Of a stretch of 64,000 nucleotides of DNA, positions 50,210-59,039 are shown piece by piece. The stretch lies in NCBI RefSeq assembly GCF_007827595.1, contig NZ_VISR01000035.1, positions 36,450 to 100,449 of the forward strand. The letters are read 5' to 3'. The stretch comes from Streptomyces sp. BK340 (GTDB taxonomy: Bacteria; Actinomycetota; Actinomycetes; Streptomycetales; Streptomycetaceae). Position numbers and translations under genes: made by a program. Numbering within the stretch: position 1 is the first letter of the stretch; every line of letters starts with the position of its first letter. The notes under the pieces are model-generated. The model searched no databases, was not told where the DNA came from, and saw nothing but the letters and a program-made list of their open reading frames with translations.

Positions 50210-51376
50210 ATGATCACCGGATTCTCTTGTCGGGCGGTGTCGTCGGCCTGCGCCCTGTGCGTCGCGGGCGTGCTGGCCCTCGCGCCGGCCGCCGCCGCCA
50301 CCGCACACCGCGCGGGGGATCCCGCACCGCCCGCGCCGCGAGCGGCGGTGCCGAAACCGTCCCTGCTCTACCGCTCCGGCACCCAGGTCAGACCGCACCG
50401 CGGCGCGCCCGAGCTGCCTCAGGTCTCCGCGCTGTCCTGGCTGGTCTCCGACGCCGGCACCGGCGAGGTGCTGGCCGCCGGCGACGCGCACCGCAGGCTG
50501 CCGCCCGCCAGCACCCTCAAGACCCTGTTCGCGCTCACCGTGCTGCCGCGGCTGCCCTCGACCATGCAGCACACCGTCCGGTACGAGGAGCTGGCGGACG
50601 TCGGCGAGGGCAGCAGCCTCGTGGGCGTCGAGGAGGGGCACAGCTACCGGGTGTCCGACCTGTGGCGCGGGGTCTTCCTCAGCTCGGGCAACGACGCCGT
50701 GCACGTGCTCGCCGCCCTGGGCGGCGGCTGGCACGCCACGGCCACCCGGATGCAGGCCAGGGCCCGCACCCTGGGCGCCCTGGACACTCATGTCGTCTCC
50801 CCCGACGGCTACGACACGCCCGGCCAGGTGTCCTCGGCGTTCGACCTCGCGGTCTTCGGCCGGGAGGGACTGCGCAACCCTGACTTCGCCCGCTACTGCT
50901 CCACCGCCGAGGCCCAGTTCCCCGGCGACGGGACCCCGTACGCGATCGAGAACACCAACCGCCTGCTGACCGGCGAGGACGGTGTGGCGCGGTACCCGGG
51001 CCTGATCGGCGTCAAGAACGGCTACACCAGCAACGCGGGCAACACCCTCGTCGCCGCGGCCCGCCGGGGCGGGCGCACCCTCGTGGTGACGGTGATGAAC
51101 CCTCAGGAAGGCGGTGGCCTCGCCGTGTACGAGGAGGCCCGCGCCCTGCTCGACTGGGGTTTCGCGGCGGCCGGTCAGGTCGATCCGGTGGGCTCGCTCG
51201 ACGGACTGCGCACCGGGTCGGGACCGGCATCGACCACGGTCGCCGCCGCCACGTCCCCGGCGCCGGACGACGACGAGGACTGGTCGCCCACCGTCGTCGT
51301 GGGTCTCGCCGGGCTCGGCGCGGGTGCGGTCTGGCTGGGGCTGCGGTCCAAGGGCGGCCGGGCCGGGCGCGGCTGA
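50210..51376 (+). CDS. D-alanyl-D-alanine carboxypeptidase, membrane-anchored
   Basis: A 388-residue penicillin-binding protein of the S11 family. A signal peptide (about 1-35, ALCVAGVLALAPAAAATA) leads to the catalytic domain with all three motifs: SxxK in PPASTLKTLFAL, SxN in FLSSGNDAVHVLAAL and KxG as GVKNGYTSNAGNTLVAAA, where KNG replaces the common KTG. A C-terminal helix (VVVGLAGLGAGAVWLGL) anchors it to the membrane. It trims the terminal D-Ala of peptidoglycan stems. ATG 50210 lies in a perfect TGATCATATGATCA palindrome with no good ribosome site. The last 200 bp overlap the convergent glycosyltransferase gene. Confidence 0.92.
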   Translation: MITGFSCRAVSSACALCVAGVLALAPAAAATAHRAGDPAPPAPRAAVPKPSLLYRSGTQVRPHRGAPELPQVSALSWLVSDAGTGEVLAAGDAHRRLPPASTLKTLFALTVLPRLPSTMQHTVRYEELADVGEGSSLVGVEEGHSYRVSDLWRGVFLSSGNDAVHVLAALGGGWHATATRMQARARTLGALDTHVVSPDGYDTPGQVSSAFDLAVFGREGLRNPDFARYCSTAEAQFPGDGTPYAIENTNRLLTGEDGVARYPGLIGVKNGYTSNAGNTLVAAARRGGRTLVVTVMNPQEGGGLAVYEEARALLDWGFAAAGQVDPVGSLDGLRTGSGPASTTVAAATSPAPDDDEDWSPTVVVGLAGLGAGAVWLGLRSKGGRAGRG

Positions 51377-52485
51377 CCGGTCGGCAGGCCCAGCAGCAGA
51401 CCGAGCGTGATCCAGGTGTAGATGTTGCTGCCGAGGAACCCGTCGATGCCGGACGCGTCCTCGAACCAGAGCCACACCACGCTGGTGCACAGCACGGCGT
51501 ACAGGGCGCCCGCCAGCCGCGGGTGCCCGGCGCGCGCCAGCACCGCGAAGGACGGCAGCAGCCACACCAGGTGGTGCACCCAGGTGATCGGGCTGACCAG
51601 GCAGGCCGCGGCACCCGTGAGGGCGAAGGCCGCCGTCCAGTCGCCAGCCGCCACCGCCCGGCTCGCCCGCCACGCCCACACACACAGCACCAGCAGGACC
51701 ACCGTGGCCCACAGTGCGCGGTCCGGTTCGCCGAGCCGGGCCAGGACGCCCTGCAGCGACTGGTTGGAGACGTAGTCGAGGCGGCCGACCCGGTTGGTGT
51801 CCCAGAGCGCCTCGGTCCAGTAGAAGCGGGACGCACGGGGGTCCGCCCAGGCGGCGAGACCGGTCGCCGCGAGGGCCACTGCCGTGGCCGCTCCGGCCGC
51901 CCGCCAGCGCCGGGCGAGCAGGAGCAGCCCGATGAACAGGGCCGGCGTGAGCTTCACGGCGGCGGCGAGCCCGACCCCGACGCCCGCCCAGCGGTCGCGT
52001 CCGGTCGACAGCAGCCAGGCGTCGCCGAGCACCAGGGCCAGCAGGACCAGGTTCACCTGGCCGAAGCTGAAGGTGTCCCGCAGCGGCTCGAACAGCGCCA
52101 GCACACACAGGGCGAGCGACCACCGGAACCAGCCGTGGCGTCGCCGGCCGGGCCCGGCCAGGATGCGCAGGACCACCGCCAGCGCGGCCAGGTTCACCAG
52201 CAGGGAGGCCACGATCGCGGTGTGCCGGCCCATCGGGGCCAGCGGCAGCATGATGAGCGCGGCGAACGGCGGATACGTGAAGCCGTACGTCGTCCCCGGC
52301 ACCCGGTAGTCGTAGATCCTGCCGCCGTGGTGCACCCAGGTGTGCACCGCGCCGTAGTACACGCGCAGGTCGAAGAAGTCCCGCAGCAGCGGCACGGTCG
52401 CCGTGAACACGGTCACGGCGGTGGCCAGGGCCAGCACGAGCAGCGCGCGGCCCCGGTCCGTGCGTGGCAGCGTCGGCGCCGTCAT
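51175..52485 (-). CDS. GT87-type membrane mannosyltransferase, long overlapping tail
   Basis: A 436-residue polytopic membrane protein of the DUF2029/GT87 family. About ten helices alternate with the family motifs: DLRVYYGAVHTWVHHGGRIY holds the catalytic aspartate near the first loop, followed by YGFTYPPFAALIMLPLAP, and AVKLTPALFIGLLLLARRW and SPITWVHHLVWLLPSFAVLA are later conserved segments. These enzymes use polyprenol-phosphate mannose on the outer face of the membrane (PimE and MptC types). Homologous sequence ends near residue 370 (TLGLLLGLPTG); the last 65 or so are Ser/Thr/Pro-rich and lie antisense to the carboxypeptidase gene, a 202-bp overlap. The start overlaps the upstream MptB-like gene by 4 bp. 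Confidence 0.88.
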   Translation of the reverse strand: MTAPTLPRTDRGRALLVLALATAVTVFTATVPLLRDFFDLRVYYGAVHTWVHHGGRIYDYRVPGTTYGFTYPPFAALIMLPLAPMGRHTAIVASLLVNLAALAVVLRILAGPGRRRHGWFRWSLALCVLALFEPLRDTFSFGQVNLVLLALVLGDAWLLSTGRDRWAGVGVGLAAAVKLTPALFIGLLLLARRWRAAGAATAVALAATGLAAWADPRASRFYWTEALWDTNRVGRLDYVSNQSLQGVLARLGEPDRALWATVVLLVLCVWAWRASRAVAAGDWTAAFALTGAAACLVSPITWVHHLVWLLPSFAVLARAGHPRLAGALYAVLCTSVVWLWFEDASGIDGFLGSNIYTWITLGLLLGLPTGQPRPARPPLDRSPSQTAPAPSPARPTTTVGDQSSSSSGAGDVAAATVVDAGPDPVRSPSSEPTGST

Positions 52486-53876
52486 GCCGTGCGTCCCGTC
52501 GCCGGGGCCTGGGCCGCCTGGTGGGCCTGCCACAGGACGACCACGCCGAGCAGCCCGCCCGAGACGGCCAGGACCAGCTGGCCGACGTCCGCCGGGCCAC
52601 CGCTGGGCAGGACGGCGAGGGCCAGGACACCGGCGAGGGCGGCCACCCGGTGCCGTACCGAGGTGCTGGGTGCGGCGGCCGCGATGAGGAACAGGCCCCA
52701 GAGCACGTACCAGGGGCGGATCGCCGGGCCGAAGACGGCAACCGCGAGCAGGCTCAGGCCGAGGGCGTAGACCGGTCGCACGCGCAGCCGGAGCCATATC
52801 AGCACGATGGCCGCGGCGGTGACCGCGAGGCCCAGCAGATGCCAGACCGGTACGGCGAGCGGGGCCAGGTCGCTGCCGAGGCGGTCGAGCAGGGCCCCGG
52901 TGGCGCGGCCGAGCAGGCTGGTGAGCGCCCAGTTGTGCGGGGAGACGGGTGTGTCCAGGGCCCGGATCCAGCCGTATCCGGTGCCGGCCACTGCGGTCGC
53001 GGCGACCGTGGTCGCCACCGCGGCGGCCGCCGTGGTCAGGGTGGCCCACAGCGGGGTGCGGCGGGTGCGGATCTGCAGGACCACCACCGCGATCAGGCCC
53101 AGCGCGGCGGGTGCCTTCACCAGGGCGGCCAGCGTGACGAGCACCGCCCCGAGGACGGGCCACCGACCGCGTGCGGCGACCAGGCCGAGGCCCAGCAGTC
53201 CGAGCATGAGCGCGTCGTTGTGGGCGCCCGCGACCAGGTGCAGCAGGACCAGCGGGTTGAGGGCGCCGAGCCACAGCGCGGCGGCCGGGTCGGCGCCGCT
53301 GTGCCGGGCCAGCCGGGGCAGGGCCGCCGCCATCAGGGCCACCCCGAGGAGGGCGACCAGGCGCATGCCGATCAGGCCCGCGGGCAGTTCGCCGCGGGTC
53401 AGCCCGGACAGCGCGGAGGCCAGCCACAGGAAGGCGGGGCCGTACGGGGCGGCCGTGTGCTGCCACACCGGGGCCACCTCGTCCGCCAGCGGTCCGCCGA
53501 GCTGGGCGGGGCCCTGGGCGTACACGTCCATGTGCGCGTCGACCATGGCGCCCTGGGCGAGGTAGCTGTAGACGTCCCTGCTGAACAGCGGGGGCGCTAG
53601 CAGCAGCGGGGCCGCCCAGACGGCGAGGACCACCAGCAGGGACCGCTGGGTGGGCGGTTGCGGACCGCGCACCAGGCGGCCGAGCAGCACCCAGGCCGCT
53701 ATCAGCAGGACGACACCGAAGTAGACCCCGACCAGCCCGAGCGCGGCCTGCGCCGACGCCGGGGCGAGGAGGTCCTCCACGGGCAGGGCACCGGCCGTTT
53801 CACCACCCAGTGCGAGAAAGGCGGTACCGGCCAGGCCCAGCACCTGGCAGCGGCGGAGATCGACGGGGAAAGCCAT
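52482..53876 (-). CDS. MptB-like polyprenol-phosphomannose alpha-1,6-mannosyltransferase
   Basis: A 464-residue GT-C membrane enzyme. Roughly twelve helices are visible. The first large loop has PPLFSRDVYSYLAQGAMVDA with the acidic RDVYSY catalytic segment, and later AHNDALMLGLLGLGLVAARG, WPVLGAVLVTLAALVKAPAA and IRPWYVLWGLFLIAAAAPST match MptB. In mycobacteria and corynebacteria MptB builds the mannan core of lipomannan; in Streptomyces the acceptor is not settled, though polyprenol-phosphate mannose also serves protein O-mannosylation. ATG 53876 is chosen; GTG 53885 is three codons earlier. It leads a two-gene operon with the GT87 gene (4-bp overlap). Confidence 0.88.
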   Translation of the reverse strand: MAFPVDLRRCQVLGLAGTAFLALGGETAGALPVEDLLAPASAQAALGLVGVYFGVVLLIAAWVLLGRLVRGPQPPTQRSLLVVLAVWAAPLLLAPPLFSRDVYSYLAQGAMVDAHMDVYAQGPAQLGGPLADEVAPVWQHTAAPYGPAFLWLASALSGLTRGELPAGLIGMRLVALLGVALMAAALPRLARHSGADPAAALWLGALNPLVLLHLVAGAHNDALMLGLLGLGLVAARGRWPVLGAVLVTLAALVKAPAALGLIAVVVLQIRTRRTPLWATLTTAAAAVATTVAATAVAGTGYGWIRALDTPVSPHNWALTSLLGRATGALLDRLGSDLAPLAVPVWHLLGLAVTAAAIVLIWLRLRVRPVYALGLSLLAVAVFGPAIRPWYVLWGLFLIAAAAPSTSVRHRVAALAGVLALAVLPSGGPADVGQLVLAVSGGLLGVVVLWQAHQAAQAPATGRTA

Positions 53877-54007
53877 GGCCAACACTGGTTCAGCGTGTCA
53901 ACGCGGGGTGGCCGGAAGGAGACACTCCACTCACCATCGGGCGGCCTGCACATGACCGGCGTGTGAGAAGCCCTGTTCAGTACGGTGCGCAGGGGCCGGG
54001 CGAACAC

Positions 54008-54946
54008 TCAGAACACGGACAGTCCGGTCAGCGTCGTGAACCTGTCGAGGGCCGCCACCCCCGCCACCGAGTTGCCGCGCTCGTCCAGCCCGGGGCTCCA
54101 CACACACAGGGTGCAGCGGCCCGGGACGACCGCGATGATGCCGCCGCCGACACCGCTCTTGCCGGGCAGGCCGACGCGGTAGGCGAAGTCACCGGCCGCG
54201 TCGTACGTCCCGCACGTCAGCATGATCGCGTTGATCTGCTTGGCCTGGCTGCGGGTGAGCAGCCGGGTGCCGTCGGCGCAGATGCCGTGGCGGGCCAGGA
54301 AGGTGGTGGCGAGGGCCAGGTCGGCGCAGGAGGCGGCGATCGAGCACTGGCGGAAGTACTCGAAGAGCAGCGTCGGCACGGGGTTCTCGATGTTGCCGTA
54401 CGACTTCATGAAGTGCGCCAGCGCCGCGTTGCGGTCGCCGTGCGCGGTCTCGGACGCGGCGATCTGCCGGTCGAAGTCCAGGTCCGGGTTGCCGCTCTCG
54501 GCGCGCAGGAAGGCGAGCAGGGTGTCGGCCGCGTCTCCGGTACGGGTCTGGAGGCGGTCGGTGACGACGAGCGCGCCCGCGTTGATGAAAGGATTCCGCG
54601 GGATGCCGTTCTCGTACTCCAGCTGCACCAGGGAGTTGAACGGGTTGCCGGAGGGTTCGCGGCCCACGTGCTCCCAGAGTTCGTCGCCCTCGCGGGCCAG
54701 CTCCAGGGCGAGCGTGAAGACCTTGGTGATGGACTGCGTGGAGAACGGCTGACGCCACTCCCCCACCCCGTACACCGTGCCGTCCAGCTCGGCGACCGCC
54801 ATGCCGAAGCTGCGCGGATCGCGGGCCGCGAGGGCCGGGATGTAGTCGGCGGGACGCCCGCGGCCGGGCGTGCGCCCTATCTCCTCGGCGATGCGCTCCA
54901 GGACCGGCAGGAAGGTGAGGGACGACGTCGTTGTCATGATCACCAT
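54008..54946 (-). CDS. glsA: Glutaminase
   Basis: A 312-residue beta-lactamase-fold glutaminase. The serine/lysine pair is S72-x-x-K75 in FSTQSITKVFTLAL; YENGIPRNPFINAGALVVTD and GLPGKSGVGGGIIAVVPGRC are further active-site blocks, the latter with the gate tyrosine region just before (FAYRVG). It hydrolyses glutamine to glutamate and ammonia in the cytoplasm. ATG 54946 follows GGGAGG closely; ATG 54937 is possible. It lies 50 bp downstream of the aspartase gene on the same strand, so both may share a transcript, forming the end of an amide-nitrogen cluster. Confidence 0.95.
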   Translation of the reverse strand: MVIMTTTSSLTFLPVLERIAEEIGRTPGRGRPADYIPALAARDPRSFGMAVAELDGTVYGVGEWRQPFSTQSITKVFTLALELAREGDELWEHVGREPSGNPFNSLVQLEYENGIPRNPFINAGALVVTDRLQTRTGDAADTLLAFLRAESGNPDLDFDRQIAASETAHGDRNAALAHFMKSYGNIENPVPTLLFEYFRQCSIAASCADLALATTFLARHGICADGTRLLTRSQAKQINAIMLTCGTYDAAGDFAYRVGLPGKSGVGGGIIAVVPGRCTLCVWSPGLDERGNSVAGVAALDRFTTLTGLSVF

Positions 54947-54996
54947 TGTGCCTCCCGGCCGGTCCAGGTGCGTAGTCGCAGAAGCGTAACCGCAGG

Positions 54997-56406
54997 TCAG
55001 GCGACGGGTGCCCCGCTGCCCGCGACGATCTCGGGGCGCAGCAGGTCGGCCAGCCGCTCGGCCGGCAACAGGCCCTTCTCCAGCACGAGTTCGGCCACGC
55101 CCCGGCCGGTGGCGAGGGCCTCCTTGGCGATGTCGGTGGCGGCGGTGTACCCGATGTGCGGGTTGAGCGCGGTGACCAGGCCGATGGAGTTCTCGACGGT
55201 CGCGCGCAGCACCTCGGTGTTGGCGGTGATGCCGTCCACGCAGCGCTCGGCCAGGGTGAGGCAGGCGCGCCGCAGGTGCGTGATGCTCTCCGAGAGGGAG
55301 TGCAGGATGATCGGCTCGAAGGCGTTCAGCTGGAGCTGTCCGGCCTCGGCCGCCATGGTGATGGCGACGTCGTTGCCGATCACCTCGAAGGCGACCTGGT
55401 TGACGACCTCGGGGATCACCGGGTTGACCTTGCCCGGCATGATCGACGAACCGGCCTGCACGGGCGGCAGGTTGATCTCGCCGAGGCCCGCGCGCGGACC
55501 GGAGGAGAGCAGGCGCAGGTCGTTGCAGCTCTTGGAGAGCTTGACCGCGACCCGCTTGAGCACACCGGACATCTGGACGAAGGCGCCGCAGTCCTGGGTG
55601 GCCTCGACCAGGTTGGCCGCGGTGACCAGGGGCAGCCCGGTGATGGCGGCGAGGTGCCGACGGGCCGCCTCGGCGTATCCGACGGGAGCGTTGAGGCCGG
55701 TGCCGATGGCCGTGGCGCCCAGGTTGATCTCATGGATCAGCTCGACGGCCTCGGCAAGACGGCTCCGGTCCTCCTCGATCATGACGGCGAACGCGGAGAA
55801 CTCCTGGCCGAGCGTCATCGGCACCGCGTCCTGCAGCTGTGTACGGCCCATCTTGAGCACGTCACGGAACTCGACCGCCTTGCGGGCGAAGGAGTCCTGG
55901 AGCACGGACATCGCCCTGAGCAGGCCACGGACCGCGAACACCGTCGCGATCTTCACGGCGGTCGGGTAGACGTCGTTGGTGGACTGCCCGAGGTTGACGT
56001 CCTCGTTGGGGTGCAGGTGCTCGTACTGCCCCTTCGCGTGCCCGAGCAGCTCCAGCGCACGGTTCGCCACGACCTCGTTGGCGTTCATGTTGGTGGACGT
56101 GCCCGCGCCGCCCTGGATGACGTCCACGACGAACTGGTCGTGCAGCTTGCCGTCCCGGATCTCCCGGCAGGCGGCGACGATCGCGGCGGCCTTCTCGGGC
56201 GCCAGCAGACCCAGCTCCTCGTTGGCCAGGGCGGCGGCCTCCTTGACGGCGGCGAGGGCGTCGATCAGGTGCGGGTAGGCGGAGATCGGGGTGCCGGTGA
56301 TGGGGAAGTTCTCCGTCGCACGCAGGGTGTGCACACCCCAGTACGCGTCGGCGGGTATGTCGCGGTCGCCGAGCAGGTCGTGTTCGCTTCGGGTGGGCGC
56401 GGTCAT
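54997..56406 (-). CDS. aspA: Aspartate ammonia-lyase
   Basis: A 469-residue member of the fumarase/aspartase superfamily. VIQGGAGTSTNMNANEVVAN, PNEDVNLGQSTNDVYPTAVK and the signature loop AGSSIMPGKVNPVIPEVVNQ (with the serine that acts as base in the mobile loop) are all present. It deaminates aspartate to fumarate and ammonia. The combination with an asparaginase gene 141 bp upstream and an amino-acid permease makes aspartase, not fumarase, the best call. The protein is complete. The ATG lies behind GAAAGAGGACCCGTACCTC. Confidence 0.94.
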   Translation of the reverse strand: MTAPTRSEHDLLGDRDIPADAYWGVHTLRATENFPITGTPISAYPHLIDALAAVKEAAALANEELGLLAPEKAAAIVAACREIRDGKLHDQFVVDVIQGGAGTSTNMNANEVVANRALELLGHAKGQYEHLHPNEDVNLGQSTNDVYPTAVKIATVFAVRGLLRAMSVLQDSFARKAVEFRDVLKMGRTQLQDAVPMTLGQEFSAFAVMIEEDRSRLAEAVELIHEINLGATAIGTGLNAPVGYAEAARRHLAAITGLPLVTAANLVEATQDCGAFVQMSGVLKRVAVKLSKSCNDLRLLSSGPRAGLGEINLPPVQAGSSIMPGKVNPVIPEVVNQVAFEVIGNDVAITMAAEAGQLQLNAFEPIILHSLSESITHLRRACLTLAERCVDGITANTEVLRATVENSIGLVTALNPHIGYTAATDIAKEALATGRGVAELVLEKGLLPAERLADLLRPEIVAGSGAPVA

Positions 56407-56547
56407 GAGGTACGGGTCCTCTTTCTGAGGTGCAGAGATGAGAGCGCCCCTGCAAGGGGCGCGGGGCGTTGTCGATGTGCGGCTACCGCCGCGCGGGCGC
56501 GACCAGCCACAGCCGGCCGCAGATCGAATACGGCCGAACCAGCGGAG

Positions 56548-57564
56548 CTACGCGCAAGCAGTGAACGGCACCGGGTCCAGCGCACGCACCGGCCGCACAC
56601 AGCCCACCGGCTCCCCGCCACCCAGCAGCGCCTCTCCGGCGAACTCGGTCAGCAGCCCGGGGTCCACGCCCGCGCGGGCGAGCGCCGCCGCCGAGACGGG
56701 GATCCGCGCCCGGTTCGCCCCGTCGGCGATCTTGACGGCGATCGCACGGCCGTCGGGCAGCGCGGCCACCTGGACGCCCTCGAAGCCGTCCTTGGCGAGC
56801 AGCCCCGGCACGGCCCGCATCAGCGCGGAGACGTCCCGGCCGGCGCCGGAGGCCATCTCCGCGTGCTCGCGCATCGCGTCGGCGACGCGCGCCTCTGGCG
56901 TGCCCGGAGCGGCGGTGGTGATGCGGGCGACGGCGCGGGCCAGGCCGTGCAGGGAGACGGAGAACAACGGCGCGCCGCAGCCGTCCACCGTCACCCGGGC
57001 CACCCGCTGCCCGGTCAGGTCCTCGACGATCTCGGCGACGGCCTGCTGCAGGGGGTGGGCCGGGTCCAGATAGTCCTCCAGGGACCAGCCGTTGAGCTTG
57101 GCGGTCCACAGCATCGCCGCGTGCTTGCCGGAGCAGTTCTGCGCGAGGCGGGAGGGCAGCCGGCCCTCGCGGACCCAGGCGTCCCGCACGGCCGGGTCGT
57201 ACGGCATGTCGGGCACGTTGCGCAGGTCGTCCTCGGTGAGACCGGCGAGTTCGAGGATCCGCCGGGTGCCGGCGAGGTGGCGCTCCTCGCCGGAGTGGCT
57301 CGCGGCGGCCAGCGAGAGCAGGTCGCCGTCGAGCGGAAGCCCGGCCCGCAGCATGGCCACGGCCTGGACGGGCTTGAGGGCCGAGCGCGGGTAGAACGCG
57401 GCCTCGATGTCGCCGAGCTGGAACTGGACCCTGCCGTCGGCTCCGAGGACGACGACGGAACCGTAGTGGATGCCCTCGACGACCCCGCCGCGGATGAGGT
57501 GGGCGACGGGGGCGTGCAGGGGCTCGCGGACGAGGGGTGGGTCCGCAGGTGAACTGCTGTACAT
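56548..57564 (-). CDS. L-asparaginase II family protein
   Basis: A 338-residue asparaginase of the Rhizobium-etli-type (Asparaginase_II) family, unrelated in fold to E. coli AnsA/AnsB. GGVVEGIHYGSVVVLGADGR opens the domain, AAFYPRSALKPVQAVAMLRA carries the first Ser-x-x-Lys, and LAQNCSGKHAAMLWTAKLNG carries the CSGKH block. It hydrolyses asparagine to aspartate and ammonia in the cytoplasm. ATG 57564 has a weak AGCAGG; the frame is open upstream but the family N-terminus begins here. It lies 32 bp downstream of the permease gene, so the operon reads FadR-permease-asparaginase. Confidence 0.92.
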   Translation of the reverse strand: MYSSSPADPPLVREPLHAPVAHLIRGGVVEGIHYGSVVVLGADGRVQFQLGDIEAAFYPRSALKPVQAVAMLRAGLPLDGDLLSLAAASHSGEERHLAGTRRILELAGLTEDDLRNVPDMPYDPAVRDAWVREGRLPSRLAQNCSGKHAAMLWTAKLNGWSLEDYLDPAHPLQQAVAEIVEDLTGQRVARVTVDGCGAPLFSVSLHGLARAVARITTAAPGTPEARVADAMREHAEMASGAGRDVSALMRAVPGLLAKDGFEGVQVAALPDGRAIAVKIADGANRARIPVSAAALARAGVDPGLLTEFAGEALLGGGEPVGCVRPVRALDPVPFTACA

Positions 57565-57596
57565 CACTGCCTGCTTGTCAGGGAGCGCTGCGTGGG

Positions 57597-59039
57597 TCAC
57601 GCATCGGCTCCGGAGGTGGACTTGCGCGATATGCGCCCGCGGATGGCGTACCAGCCCGCGACCAGCGCTGCGACGATCAGCGGCAGGCACAGCACGGTGG
57701 TGCGTCCGGCGCCGCCGTCGGCGTACATGAGGACCAGGACGGAGGCGAGGAACGCCAGCGTCACCAGTTCGGTCCAGGGGGAACCCGGCAGCCGGTAGGC
57801 GGGCCGGGCCAGTTCGCCCTTCTGGGTCTTCCGCCAGAAGAGCAGGTGGCAGAGCATGATCATGCCCCAGGTGGCGAGGATGCCGATCGCCGCGAAGTTC
57901 AGCACGATCTCGAAGGCGTCCGCCGGGACGACGAAGTTCAGGCCGACACCGAGGACACAGATACCGCTGGTCAGCAGGATCCCGCCGTACGGGACCTGGG
58001 TGCGGCTCATCTTCGCGGTGAACTTGGGGGCCGAGCCGCTGACCGCCATGGAGCGCAGGATACGGCCGGTGGAGTAGAGGCCGGAGTTGAGCGAGGACAT
58101 GGCCGCGGTGAGCACGACCAGGTTCATCACGCCGCCCGCCGCCGGGACGCCGATGTGGGACAGGACCGTCACGAAGGGGCTCTCGCCGGCGCTGTACTTG
58201 TTCCAGGGCAGGAGCATCGAGAGCAGGACGACCGAGCCGACGTAGAACAGGCCCACGCGCCACATGATCGAGTTGATCGCCTTGGGCATGATCTTCTCGG
58301 GGTTCTCGGTCTCACCGGCGGCCACGCCGACCAGCTCGACGGAGGCGTAGGCGAAGACGACGCCCTGGATGATCAGCAGCATGGGCAGCAGGCCGTTCGG
58401 GAAGATGCCGCCGTTGTCGGTGATCAGGGACGGTCCGGGGGTGACGCCGTCCACGGGGTGCCGGGTGACCAGCAGGAAGATGCCGATGCACATGAAGACC
58501 ACCAGCGCGCTGACCTTCACGATCGCGAACCAGAACTCCAGTTCGCCGAATATCTTCACCGAGATCAGGTTCACCGTGAGGACCACGGCCAGGGCTATGA
58601 GCGCGATCACCCACTGCGGGACGTCGGAGAACATGCCCCAGTAGTGGGTGTAGGTGGCCACCGCCGTGATGTCGGCGATGCCGGTGGTCGCCCAGTTGAG
58701 GAAGTACATCCAGCCCGCGGTGTAGGCGCCCCGCTCGCCCAGGAACTCCCTGGCGTACGACACGAAGGCGCCGGAGGACGGACGGTAGAGCACGAGTTCG
58801 CCGAGCGCGCGCACGACGAGGAAGGCGAAGACGCCGCAGACGGCGTACGCGACGAACAGGGAGGGGCCGGCGTCGGCGAGCCGGCCGCCCGCGCCGAGGA
58901 AGAGGCCGGTGCCGATGGCACCGCCGATTGCGATCATGTTGACGTGCCGGTGCTTCAGGCTCTTGCTGTAGCCCGCGTCTCCGGCGTCGACATGGGTGGA
59001 CGAGGGGCGCGTCTCGTCTTTGAGGTGCTGCTCGCTCAC
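57597..59039 (-). CDS. APC family amino acid permease (asparagine permease-like)
   Basis: A 480-residue permease with about 12 membrane helices. HVNMIAIGGAIGTGLFLGAG is the helix-1 GxG substrate site of the AAT subfamily; YRPSSGAFVSYAREFLGERG and YASVELVGVAAGETENPEK are the other diagnostic blocks, shared with AnsP, GabP and CycA. It should import an amino acid with protons; asparagine is inferred from the asparaginase and aspartase genes downstream. Its GTG overlaps the FadR stop by 4 bp (GTGA). No truncation is seen. Confidence 0.93.
   Translation of the reverse strand: MSEQHLKDETRPSSTHVDAGDAGYSKSLKHRHVNMIAIGGAIGTGLFLGAGGRLADAGPSLFVAYAVCGVFAFLVVRALGELVLYRPSSGAFVSYAREFLGERGAYTAGWMYFLNWATTGIADITAVATYTHYWGMFSDVPQWVIALIALAVVLTVNLISVKIFGELEFWFAIVKVSALVVFMCIGIFLLVTRHPVDGVTPGPSLITDNGGIFPNGLLPMLLIIQGVVFAYASVELVGVAAGETENPEKIMPKAINSIMWRVGLFYVGSVVLLSMLLPWNKYSAGESPFVTVLSHIGVPAAGGVMNLVVLTAAMSSLNSGLYSTGRILRSMAVSGSAPKFTAKMSRTQVPYGGILLTSGICVLGVGLNFVVPADAFEIVLNFAAIGILATWGMIMLCHLLFWRKTQKGELARPAYRLPGSPWTELVTLAFLASVLVLMYADGGAGRTTVLCLPLIVAALVAGWYAIRGRISRKSTSGADA

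Noticed and set aside
49958..52741. Minus-strand open frame of about 900 codons
   Set aside because: It is a shifted frame of the mannosyltransferase genes continuing antisense through the carboxypeptidase and rho genes. The real proteins lie in the other frame with clear membrane helices.
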